Source: Candidatus Falkowbacteria bacterium CG23_combo_of_CG06-09_8_20_14_all_49_15
GTDB lineage: Bacteria > Patescibacteriota > Patescibacteriia > Patescibacteriales > UM-FILTER-48-10
DNA: 23,881 bases
Assembly: GCA_002771615.1 (NCBI GenBank)
Contig: PCSD01000072.1
Location: 1-23,881, forward strand
Reading direction: 5' to 3'
Shown: positions 6,328 to 16,500 of the stretch, in pieces
Position numbering within the stretch: position 1 is the stretch's first letter
How the letters are laid out: the number at the start of each line of letters is the position of its first letter
The notes under the pieces: model-generated
The model's input: the letters and a program-made list of their open reading frames with translations, nothing else
Database searches by the model: none
What the model was told of the DNA's origin: nothing
Position numbers and translations under genes: made by a program

Positions 6328-7806
6328 TTAACCGATGCGGGGCAGGAGATTGCGGATGGCTTCAAAGCTGGACGCTTTGGTGGCGTGGTTGATTTTTTCC
6401 CGCGCGCGCTGAGTTTTGACGAATTTCAGCCAGTCCCGGTTCGGCCCTTTCCTTTTTTTGTCCGTGATAATTTCCACCAGATCCCCGTTTTTCAGGCTTT
6501 GATTTAAGGCCGCGATTTTGTCATTCACCAGCGCGCTAGTGGCGAAATGGCCGACATCCGTGTGTACGGCATAAGCTAAATCAACCGGCGTGGAGCCTTC
6601 CGGCAAGTCAAAAACGTCGCCTTTGGGCGTAAAGATAAAAATGCGATTGGCGAATACATCAAATTTCACCCTTTTGACAAAATCTTGAGAATTGGCGGCT
6701 TCGCGCTGGATACGGAGAATTTCTTTCACCCATTTGGGCTGTTTATGATCGTCTTCATAATTACTGCCGGATTTTTGCTTGTAATACCAGTGGGCGGAAA
6801 TGCCGTATAAAGCTTCATCGTTCATTTCTTTGGTGCGGATCTGGAATTCCGTGGCTTTGCCTTCCGGACCGAAGACAGTGGTATGCAGACTGCGGTAGCC
6901 GTTTGGTTTGGACACGGCAATGTAATCTTTGAAACGGCTGGCTTTTGGCTTCCACAGGGAATGGATAATCCCGAGCACGCGGTAGCAATCCGGGATATTA
7001 TTCACAATCACCCTCAGGGCAAATACATCATAGATTTCATCAAATTTCCGGTCTTTTTTCTGCATTTTTTGATAGATGCTGTAAAGGTGTTTGAAACGGC
7101 CTTCAATTTCAAATTTTATTTGGGCGGCGGAAAGTTTACCGCCCAGGATATTTTTAACTTTTTGGATATAACGATTTCTTTCCACCTTTTTTTCCACTTC
7201 ATATTTATATTCCAGCTTCCGATATTCTTCCGGAAAAAGATGTTTGAAACAAAGATCCTCCATTTGCCATTTTAAGCGCCAGATACCCAAAAGGCCGGCG
7301 ATCGGCGCGTAGATTTCCAAGGTTTCATGGGCGATCCGTTCCCGTTTTTTTTCCGGCAAGGCGTCCAGGGTGCGCAGGTTGTGCAAGCGGTCGGCGAATT
7401 TGATGAGAATGACCCGCAAGTCGCGGGCCATGGCTAAAAACATTTTCCGCAGGGATTCAATATATCTTTCCACGCCGCGGAATTTTATCTTGGAAAGCTT
7501 GGTTATCCCTTCCACCAGGCCGGCGATTTCTTTGCCAAAATTTTTTTCAATATCTTTCAGTTCAATTTCCGTGTCTTCCGGCACATCGTGCAAGAGGCCG
7601 GCCATAACGGTTTCTTCATCCGCTTTGATCTGCGCGAGAATCAGAGCGGTATGCAGGCTGTGCTGGATATACGGCTCGCCGGATTTACGCAATTGCTGGT
7701 GATGGGCTTTTTCCGCAAATTCAAAAGCCAAACGGATCATAGTTTCATCCGCCCGGGGATTATTTTCTTTAACTTTATTGATAATTTGATTTATGGAAAT
7801 AGCCAT
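6328..7806 (-). CDS. rel: RelA/SpoT-type (p)ppGpp synthetase/hydrolase lacking the C-terminal regulatory region
   Basis: This 492-aa enzyme makes and degrades the alarmone (p)ppGpp. The N-terminal HD hydrolase domain (about 20-160) keeps the metal-binding set H49, H73-D74 and D139 (HDVPED, FADRLHN). The synthetase domain (about 230-345) keeps GRFKHLYSIYQKM (R237, K239), IYDVFALRV (D260), DYIAVSKPNGYRSLHTTV (Y304) and E320 before QIRT. Both activities should therefore be present. A TGS domain follows (about 383-447, VFTPKGD-like IFIFTPKGDVFDLPEGSTPVD split here into its motifs IFTPKGD and LPEGSTPVDLAYAVHTDVG). The protein ends about 45 residues later. The helical, zinc-finger and ACT/RRM regions of full-length Rel (about 720-750 aa) are missing, so ribosome sensing through these parts is unlikely. 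It stands alone on the minus strand with its own promoter (7827-7855). Confidence 0.93.
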   Translation of the reverse strand: MAISINQIINKVKENNPRADETMIRLAFEFAEKAHHQQLRKSGEPYIQHSLHTALILAQIKADEETVMAGLLHDVPEDTEIELKDIEKNFGKEIAGLVEGITKLSKIKFRGVERYIESLRKMFLAMARDLRVILIKFADRLHNLRTLDALPEKKRERIAHETLEIYAPIAGLLGIWRLKWQMEDLCFKHLFPEEYRKLEYKYEVEKKVERNRYIQKVKNILGGKLSAAQIKFEIEGRFKHLYSIYQKMQKKDRKFDEIYDVFALRVIVNNIPDCYRVLGIIHSLWKPKASRFKDYIAVSKPNGYRSLHTTVFGPEGKATEFQIRTKEMNDEALYGISAHWYYKQKSGSNYEDDHKQPKWVKEILRIQREAANSQDFVKRVKFDVFANRIFIFTPKGDVFDLPEGSTPVDLAYAVHTDVGHFATSALVNDKIAALNQSLKNGDLVEIITDKKRKGPNRDWLKFVKTQRAREKINHATKASSFEAIRNLLPRIG

Positions 7807-7826
7807 AAAAAATGCTTATTTTTCTC

Positions 7827-7855
7827 ATTATAATATGTTTTTTTGATTAAGTAAA
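7827..7855 (-). promoter_or_regulatory. Promoter of rel
   Basis: On the minus strand TTTACT (7850-7855), 17 bp, TATAAT (7827-7832). The -10 box is perfect and the -35 box is 4/6. The start of transcription falls near 7820, leaving only about 14 nt before the ATG at 7806, too short for a usual Shine-Dalgarno. Confidence 0.6.
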
Positions 7856-7864
7856 CACTTATAA

Positions 7865-7894
7865 TTGAATATTATTGATAAAATATGTTATAAT
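7865..7894 (+). promoter_or_regulatory. Promoter of the surface-protein block
   Basis: TTGAAT (7865-7870), 18 bp, TATAAT (7889-7894) on the plus strand. It is back-to-back with the rel promoter. A leader of about 85 nt would precede the ATG at 7985. Confidence 0.55.
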
Positions 7895-7984
7895 AAGCGC
7901 AAGGAAAAGACTGTGGATATTTTGTAAAAAGATAATAAATATCGCGCTTAATTTTATTGGGCGGAAAAAAAATAAATTTTTCCC

Positions 7985-10543
7985 ATGTTGGTTAAAAAAG
8001 AGCCATATTATTCAAGAAAAAAATTATTAGCCGTAATTTTGGCCGCTGTTTTTTTGCTTATCAGTTTCTTTTTTTCCGGCCGGGCCTTGGCTGATGATCC
8101 GGTGAATAACGGTTTGAACGCGGCGGCGACTATCGGACTGCCGAATTCGCCGGTCAACGATATCCGCCTGGTCGCGGCTAATATTCTGCGGTATTTTTTA
8201 ACTTTTGTCGGGATAATCGCCGTGGGCATGATCATTTACGGCGGCTATCTTTGGTCAGTGAGCGGGGGCGATCCGGACCGGATTAATCGCGCCAAAAAGA
8301 TTTTGAAAAACGCGGTCATCGGCTTGATCGTGATTATCTCGACTTTCGCGATCGTGACTTTCATCATCAGTTTGCTCACCGGCGGCCTGCCGGGCGGGCG
8401 GCCGGGCGGGCGCAAGCCGCCGGATCCGGGCCGGGGCATCGGCGTGCTCGGCGAGTGCTCGCTGGAATCCGTGTATCCGGAGCCGGGCCAAAAAGAGGTG
8501 CCGCGCAATACCATGATCATCATTACTTTCAAGGAAGAGATAAAAGTTGATACAATTATAAAAGCTAATGGGTATATCCAGGATGACGGCCGGATTAAAA
8601 TTTACACCACTGACGCTACGAATTATCTCAAAGAAGTTAAAATCAGCACCAATGACAACAAGACTTTTGTCCTCCAGCCGGATAATTATCTGGGTTCGGC
8701 CACGGAATACATCACTTACACGGTTTATCTTTCCAATGACATTAAGAAGAAGGCGGACAATCAAGGCATTTTTTCCAATTGCCGCGGTGATTTTTTCCAA
8801 TGGTCATTTGAAGTTTCCAACAAATTGGATTTAACACCGCCGCAAGTTTTAAACCAAGGGGTTTTTCCTCCGCCTGATAATGAGCCGGATGTGGTAAATT
8901 TTGGCGCGGCGGTCGCGGCGCAAGGAAAAATTGAGGTGAATTTTCAACCACGGCCTTTTCGGGCGGCGTCCATCACGGATGTGGCGCCAGTGAACTCGTC
9001 TCCGGCCGCATCAGTAAGTAATGTAAATAGAAATTTAAACCAAAACGGCCCATTAAAAATTACCGTTTCCGCCGATGCTTTGACCGCCAGTTTGGAAAAT
9101 ACCGACAGCCATAATCAATTAGGCACGGCCGTGATCAGCGGCCAAGCCGTTTCTTTTTCCGGATTTTTTACTTTGACCCTGACGAGCGGCAGTTTTAGCG
9201 CCGGCCAGGCTTGGACAATGATGGCCAACGCGGCGCAAATTTCTGATGAAATTACCGTCGGCAGTTTAAAATATTCTTTTATAGAATCAGCGCCGGCCAG
9301 CCAGCAAATTCTTATGGGCGCGAGCGTCAACGAAACCGCCGCGCGTATCACGGCCCAGCTGAATAATCATCCGGATGTGACCGCCGCGGCCAGCGGCACG
9401 GAAATCAACCTATCCGCGCGTTTGGCCGGGTCCGGCGGCAATAATATTTTTCTGGGCGTCAGCAATACGAACATATTCACGGTTACGCCGCTGGCCGGCG
9501 GCACGGAGCGGGCGGTGACGCGCACCATCAAAGACAAGCGCGACCAGCCGCGCAACGCCGTGATCCAGATTGATTTTAATGAGGCGATCAATCCCTTGAC
9601 GGTCAGCGGCGCGGCCGGCCAAGTCAAAGATTACATTAAGGTTGTTGATTTAACCGACCCAAGCGTTTTTTTATCCGGCAAATTCGTCCTGAGCAACCAA
9701 TACCGGACCGTGGAATTTGTTTCGGATCAGCCTTGCGGAGTTAATTCCTGCGGGGAACAGATTTTCTGCCTGCCGGCCAACAGCCAGTTGCGAGTCTGGC
9801 TCAAGGCGGCGGATTTGGATGACTGTAATAATTGCTCCACCCGTTCGCCTTATACAACTTGCGTGAACGCACACTGCCAAAACGCGGCTGGTGAAAATTA
9901 TCCTCTCTCCTCTTCGGCTTTGAACGGCTTGATGGACTTGGCTGCCAATTCTTTGGACGGCAACCGCACCAATGGCGCACAAGGACCGCAGAGCGAATAT
10001 GATGAAAATATTAAAAATACAAACTTAGGCGACAATTACCAATGGTCATTTTATACGAGCGCTGAGATTGAAATCAGCGCGCCGGAAATTGATGCCCTCC
10101 AGCCCGTTCACGGCCAGGATAATTTTCCTTTGGCCGAAGCGATAAAAATTGATTTTAACAAATTAATGATGTCCTCCAGTTTGCTGACCGGCGAGCGGAC
10201 GATCAGTAACGGCCCTTCTATTTTTAAACATAAATATTTAAATCTTTGGAATTTTGCCGGTTACGGCACTGGTTATTGGACAGCCAAGCAGGATTTGCCT
10301 TTGTCCGCGCCTGATCATTCGCAAGTGGAAATCCGGCATACCGAATTGCCCGCTTTGGTGAGCTGGCGCGCCCAAGCCGGCTCCGGTTTGAAAGATATTT
10401 ACCAGAATTGCTTTGTGCCGGTTAAAGGAAAGTATAATAGCAATGATGAGTGCGAAGGCAATGAGACAGAGCCTTCTTGCTGTCCAAAAGATAATAGTGA
10501 TTTGGAGAGAAAAAATGTCGGTCCGGGCGCGAATTGCCCTTAA
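7985..10543 (+). CDS. Secreted protein with TrbC/VirB2-like pilin head and Ig-like tail
   Basis: This 852-aa protein has a signal peptide (about 1-36, ending GRALA) and a short TrbC/VirB2-type module with two membrane helices (about 65-90 and 110-134). The segment YGGYLWSVSGGDPDRINRAK lies between the helices. After a Gly/Pro/Arg linker (131-150) comes an outer region. Ig-like Big_5/SbsA-type stretches are at about 155-275 (PGQKEVPRNTMIIITF), near 510-535 (RNAVIQIDFNEAI) and near 695-720 (NFPLAEAIKIDFNKLM). A domain near 415-500 with a YSF...ETAARITAQLN...GSGGNNI...LAGG pattern resembles repeats in phage-tail and surface proteins. The C-terminus is Cys-rich (SCCPKD). The head suggests membrane assembly or a pilus-like base and the tail display outside. 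The next gene shares this design, 29 bp downstream of this stop. No substrate or partner can be named. Confidence 0.8.
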   Translation: MLVKKEPYYSRKKLLAVILAAVFLLISFFFSGRALADDPVNNGLNAAATIGLPNSPVNDIRLVAANILRYFLTFVGIIAVGMIIYGGYLWSVSGGDPDRINRAKKILKNAVIGLIVIISTFAIVTFIISLLTGGLPGGRPGGRKPPDPGRGIGVLGECSLESVYPEPGQKEVPRNTMIIITFKEEIKVDTIIKANGYIQDDGRIKIYTTDATNYLKEVKISTNDNKTFVLQPDNYLGSATEYITYTVYLSNDIKKKADNQGIFSNCRGDFFQWSFEVSNKLDLTPPQVLNQGVFPPPDNEPDVVNFGAAVAAQGKIEVNFQPRPFRAASITDVAPVNSSPAASVSNVNRNLNQNGPLKITVSADALTASLENTDSHNQLGTAVISGQAVSFSGFFTLTLTSGSFSAGQAWTMMANAAQISDEITVGSLKYSFIESAPASQQILMGASVNETAARITAQLNNHPDVTAAASGTEINLSARLAGSGGNNIFLGVSNTNIFTVTPLAGGTERAVTRTIKDKRDQPRNAVIQIDFNEAINPLTVSGAAGQVKDYIKVVDLTDPSVFLSGKFVLSNQYRTVEFVSDQPCGVNSCGEQIFCLPANSQLRVWLKAADLDDCNNCSTRSPYTTCVNAHCQNAAGENYPLSSSALNGLMDLAANSLDGNRTNGAQGPQSEYDENIKNTNLGDNYQWSFYTSAEIEISAPEIDALQPVHGQDNFPLAEAIKIDFNKLMMSSSLLTGERTISNGPSIFKHKYLNLWNFAGYGTGYWTAKQDLPLSAPDHSQVEIRHTELPALVSWRAQAGSGLKDIYQNCFVPVKGKYNSNDECEGNETEPSCCPKDNSDLERKNVGPGANCP

Positions 10544-10572
10544 TAAATTTTTTTCGTTTTTTGTCATTATTC

Positions 10573-13500
10573 ATGTCCAGAAAAATAAAATTATTTTTTG
10601 TTCTGCTGTTTTTCTTCGTCACGGCCATTTTCGCCGGCGCGGTTTTCGCGCAGGTGGATTTGGGTCTTAATTACGGCGAGGACATCGGCTTGCCGGTGCC
10701 GGCCACCACTGATCTGCGGGAAATGGCGGTGCGGATTTTGCAATATTTTTTGTCGTTTGTCGGTTTGGTCGCGGTGGCCGTCATCATTTATGGCGGTTTC
10801 CGCTGGACCACGAGCGGGGGAGATCCGGAAAAAATCGGCCGGGCCAAAAAAACCATTTTGAACGGCGCTATCGGTTTAATAATTGTGATCGCCGCCTTTG
10901 CCATTGTCCAGTATATCATCGGTTTCGGACAAGGCATGTTAAGCGGGGTCTGTACGGACGGGGAGACCAGATCCTGCGGTTGTGCCAGCGCTGGCACGCA
11001 ATTCTGTTCAGGCGGTTCTTGGTCGTCTTGTGTTAATGGCAATTGTTCAATCGGGCAGAGCTGCTGCAGCTGGGGTTGCGCGCCGGATTGTTCCACGCCG
11101 CCGCCTTTTTTAATCACTTCTTACCAGCCGCCTCATAACTCTTCCGATGTGATCCGCAACAAAGTGGTCAGGGTTAATTTTAGCCATGCGCCAGACAGTT
11201 CAACTGTTACAGACGCCAGTTTTTATTTAACTAAAGAGTCGGGCGGACAAAATCCGGCGGGTGCGGCTTGCGCTTCCGGTTTTGACTGCCAATCCGATCG
11301 ATGCGAAGCCGGGCAATGCGTTGGCGATAAGGTCGCTTATTTCGCGCGGGTAGTCAGCGGCAGTCAAATCAGCTTTACGGCTTGGAATGACTGCCCGGCG
11401 CCTTACGCGGCTTGGAAGTGTTTTGACCGGAACGCGAAATATAAAATCAAAGCGGAAAACAGCATCAGAAGGGCCGGTGACCAGGCCGTCCTGTCTTGCG
11501 GCACGGCTTGCGAATCAGTCTTCACGACCGGCGTGGTCATTGATACCAGCCGGCCTTTTGACCTGGAATTGATTTTTAATTCCGGCAATCTCTGCGTTGA
11601 CACGGTTAATCCGCTGCTTGGCAAGGCCAAAGACGATACCGGGATTGACCAGTTTGTTTTCCGCGATAGCCTTGTCGGCCAGTTTGCCGTGGAATCCAAT
11701 CCGGCTTGTTCGGGCGCGGTACCCAATATCCAATGCCAGGCCAGCGCCAATTGGGACACCACCGCTGGTTATTCATTGAATACCAATTATACTTTGGTAT
11801 TGAAAGCGATGGACGCGGACAACAATGACGCGGATTTGAGCCGCGCAGTCTCTTTGCGGCCGGCGCATTGCTGCGATGGCTTGAAAAATGGCGATGAAAC
11901 CGGCGTGGATTGCGGCGGTTCATGCGCGCTTTGCCAAGGCGCGGCGTGCGGCAGCAGCCAGAATGACGATTGCGCGACTTCCGGCACGGATTGCCACGCG
12001 AACGACAATCGTTGCGCTTCTTATTTTTGTTCTTGCGAGAACCTGGGTGGCACTTGCCAAACGATCGGTTACAGCGGCGGAGTTGATGATTGTTGTTCCT
12101 GCCAGAACGCGCCGATCATTGATTGGCTTTCGCCGGTCGGCGGTTTTTGCCGCGAAGCGAACGGCGACCCAACTAATAATTACAGCGCTTCTCTGGCCGC
12201 TTGCCAGGCGATCAATGCTGATTATACTTTTGATAATGGCACGCCGAATGGGGCGGTGGGAAATTTTGTGACCATCCATGGCCGGAATTTCGGCGCCACG
12301 GCCGGAGTGGTCAACTTTTCCGACAGTTCCGGCCAGCCGACCATTAACGCGCTATTGGCGAATAATCCGACCACTGGCAACCCGGATTGCGGTCCGGCTT
12401 GGTCAGACCAAGAAATCATTGTGGTGGTCCCGCCAGGCGCTCAGAGTGGGCCAATTCGCGTCACACAAAATGTCACCAATTATTACGCTGATTCGCCTTT
12501 ATTCTTGGTTGTCAATACGATTGTCCGGCCGGGCTTGTGCCAGGTTGATCCCAGCCAGGGCGTATATAACGATTCTTTGACCTTCAAGGGCATTAAACTG
12601 CAGAACAACTTGGTTTTTTTTGGCAATCAGCAATCGTATCTGGCGGCGCTTAATTCTGCTTTCCCGGCAAACTCTTCCGGATCCGCGCGAGTGCCGTCTT
12701 TGCGCGATGGCCGGACCACGGTTTTTACACGCAACAGCGCTCAAGTGGCCAGCAATTTTCTAAATTTTACCAAATCGCCAGAAGCCAATGCGGGCCCGGC
12801 CATTATTTCTTTTTCGCCCGGCACTGGTCCGTCCGGGCAGTATGTCACGATCAGCGGCCGCGGTTTTGGCCAAACCAAATCCGCCAGCAAAGTCTATTTT
12901 ACCACGGATTTAGGCAGTGATGGCACGGAAGCGGTCTATGAATTTCCCCGCGTCTGCGCGGACAGCGTCTGGCAGGACAAGCAGATCATTGTTAAGGCGC
13001 CCAGTATTTCAGATAATGATTATTATCTTAAGATTATATTAGCCAGCGGGCAAACTTTGGATACCAGCGCTCTCACGCCATCAACATTTAAATTAGACAG
13101 CAATTTGCCGCTAGCGCCGAGCTTATGTTTAGTCCGGCCAGACCGAGGACCGCATTTTGCGCCAGTTAGCTTGTGGGGCGAGTATTTCGGCGCCACCCCA
13201 GGAAAAGTGCGTTTTTATAATAATCAAGATCAATCCGGCGCGAGCCTTTCTTTTTGGGGTAATGGCACAGAAGCCATGCGCATTGACACAACCGTGCCTA
13301 ATGAAGCAATTACCGGTCCGGTCCAGGTTATCAATGCCAGCAATTTAGCCGGCAATGCTTTGAATTTTACCGTGGGCGCGTGTACCACCAACAATGATTG
13401 CGGCGGATCAGACATTTGCTGTCCCAGTGAGACGAGTTTTGCCGGGCGTTGCGCGAGCAGTTTGGACGCCTGCTATCCGGTTTTCAAAAGCGCGGTTTTT

Positions 13501-16500
13501 GAATGGAATTTCTCCACGAAAAAAGTGCCGGGTTTGGGCGAGCCTTGCTATGAGGGCGCCTTGCCGGCGACCTGTGATTTAAATTATTCGGAGTGTCGCA
13601 ATCTTTTGGTTTGTTCAATTGCAGACTGCCAGTGCGGGTATCCGACAGATCCAACGGACAGCTGCCAAGGCCGCAGTTTGAACGCGAATATCTGCGCCAC
13701 CGGCTATTGTCCGAATTCGCCCGGCCAGTGCTCGCCTTATACGGCGGCTCGCGCGGTTCTTACCGGCGCGGATTGCGTTGCTTGCGAGAGTGCCAATGGT
13801 TTTATTGCCAGTTCCTCCGCTGATGTTTGTTATCAAGATAATTCCCGCTGTTGGGCGACCACGACCGATCGCTTCGGCCGCGAAGTTGAGGCGTCTTGCG
13901 AACAATATGCCGGATCCGCTGTCTGGGTGATTAACACTCTGTCTTGTCCGGACGGCTGGAACCTGATTGGAGCGGGCCGGTGCAAGAAAGATGATCTGAA
14001 CGGCGTTGATTGCAATGTTTGCCCGTCCGGAACGGTTTGCCGGGAAATGGACGGCGAGGCAAAATATCGCGAGTGTATTACGGCGCAAGAACGTTGTCCT
14101 GGTTTAGCCAAATGTAATGATAGTAATAATAAATGTGAAACCATTGAACAAGATAAATGCGAATGTTGCTGTGAGATCGGCCAGGACGCGCGCGATTGTT
14201 GCCGGCCCTTGAAATGTGAAGGGACTTGCGGTGTCGGCCATGCCGGTACTGTCGATTATGGCCATTGTACGGGCTGTAATATTCCTGGCGCGACTACTGC
14301 CGATAAAGACGCGGCTTGCAATTGTTTCGGTCACAGCGGCAAATACTGCGACACGGAAGCCGCGGATGGCCAGGGCGTGTGCCGCGATTGCGCGGAACTG
14401 GGCAATAATGCGGCTGAATGCTCAGGGCACGCCGCTTGTTGCGTGGATGGCGATTTGACGCCGCCGCTTTGCCGCGGGGTCGGCACCGGCAGTTTTTATC
14501 CAGCCGGTCTAATCAATTATTGCGCGGCCAGCGCCGCTTTGGATCGGCCGGAAGTTCATAGCACTGTTCCCACTGATAACACCACAGATATTTGCCGCAA
14601 TCCTTTGATCAAGGCGGAATTTGATCAAGTAATGGACTTGGGCAGTTTCACCGGCAATGTGCTGTTGGTCGGCGATTACGGCCAAAATCTTTGTCCGGCC
14701 AATACCCAATTTTTAGTGCAAGCGGACACGGACCAGCCCGACACAAAGATATCGGCCATCAGGCCAATCAACAAGCTGGCGCGCTTAATACAACAAGCAT
14801 TACATTGGTTTTCCCAATCGGTCAGCGCTTGGACAGCGCCAGCGTCGGATAAAAATTATTGCGCCGTAAGCGCGAAAGTCAGCGGCTTGACCTTGGCATC
14901 CGCCAGCCAGACCGATCCAGAGGGCAACAAATTAGTGGCCAGCCAAATGTATCTCGCGCCCACTCAGCTGTTGGACACTGATTGTTTGTATTATGTGATC
15001 ATCAAAGGCGATCCGGATACAGCTGATAAAATTAATATTGGCGTGACCAATGCCAGTTCCACCAAATTAAGTTTGGTTTATAGCGATCATAATGATCAAA
15101 AACAATTCAACGGCCAAGATTTTAAAAATAGCTATATTTGGAGCTTTACCACCGGCGACAAGATCTGCTTGTTCGACCGCGCGACCATCACCCCGCTTTC
15201 TTATCTCTTTAATACTGTCAATAATGATATTAGTGATGATAGCGATTGGTTTATTGCTCAAGAAAAAGATGACGGAGACAAAGTCTTCTCCGCCCGCGCT
15301 TGGTCCCGCGACGGGCAGGAGATCGTGCCTGCTCCCGGCCTTTACGAGTGGCAATGGTCTTGGCAGATTGCCAACACCAATGTGGCTGAGGTTCATGAAA
15401 CCTTGTTGGTTGCTGATAATCCGAATAAAGCTTGGATTTGGGCGGAAAATATCAACAATGGCCGGACCAAATTGACCGCGACCGGCAAGATTACCCGTGA
15501 TGATATCAATCTTTCCTCCACGCTCAACCAAAACCGGACCGCGACCGCGGATATCTTCGTTTTTGTTTGTGAAAATCCTTGGCCGCAGAGGCCGGCGAGC
15601 GGCAATTGGGCGCCTTGGCAGGACAGCGGCGCTTTGAATAATAATATGGAATTCTATTATTGCCGCGATAAAAATGAAGCTGGCACGCACGATGATTTGC
15701 CCGCCATTTTGAATAGTCCGCCATCAACGCCGAGCCAAACTGTTTTGCTTTGTTCCAGCAACCAACAACTTTGTCCGATTAATGCGGTCGTGGGCACTCT
15801 TTGTGATAACAACCAAGGAAAATGCCGCTTGGATGTTTTGAAAGAATTATATTTTTTCCGCGAAAATTTGCCGGCCGGGGCCAACACTTTGAACGCGCAA
15901 AACACCGGCTTAGGGCGGCAGGCCCGGACCAGTTGGACGGCCGTCAGCGGAGTCACTCATTATAAATTATATTGGTGGCGAGCCTCCACGACGCAAAAAG
16001 AATATGCTTTAGTAGAAGATGGTATAAACCCAAAAAGTAATAACAGCAATGCAGCCTGTGTTAAAGATACGAATTACTTTGCGTGTACGGTCAGCGGTTT
16101 GGATAATAATCTTAATTACGCCTTTGCGCTGGCCACTTATAATAACACAACTGGCGCGGAAAGCCCTTTGAGTAATGAAGTGATCGTGACAATCAAGGAT
16201 AGCACCCCGCCGAGCGCGCCAAATTGGCAGGCTAGTGACCCGCTGAAAGAGGAGTCAGAAGGAACGGTGCGGATTAATTGGCAAAAAGTGGCGGGCGCGA
16301 AAGGCTATTACCTTTATATCGGCACAGCGACCGGCAATTATGGAGATAAAAAAGACTTGGACGCGGTGGAGCCGCTTGAGGCGAGCAAGCCTGATGATTT
16401 GTCAATTTTGGCGACCGGGCTGAACAAGGATAATATTTATTATTTCGCCTTATCCGCTTATGATGAATACGGCAATGAAGGCGATAAATCTGGAGAAAAA

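Noticed and set aside
10534..10572. Upstream TTG start for the giant protein
   Set aside because: It would overlap the preceding gene and place 13 extra residues before a standard signal peptide that begins at the ATG 10573.
13600..14334. Several long frames opposite and inside the giant gene
   Set aside because: They are shadows of GC-rich Cys codons; the 1985-codon frame has clear domains throughout.
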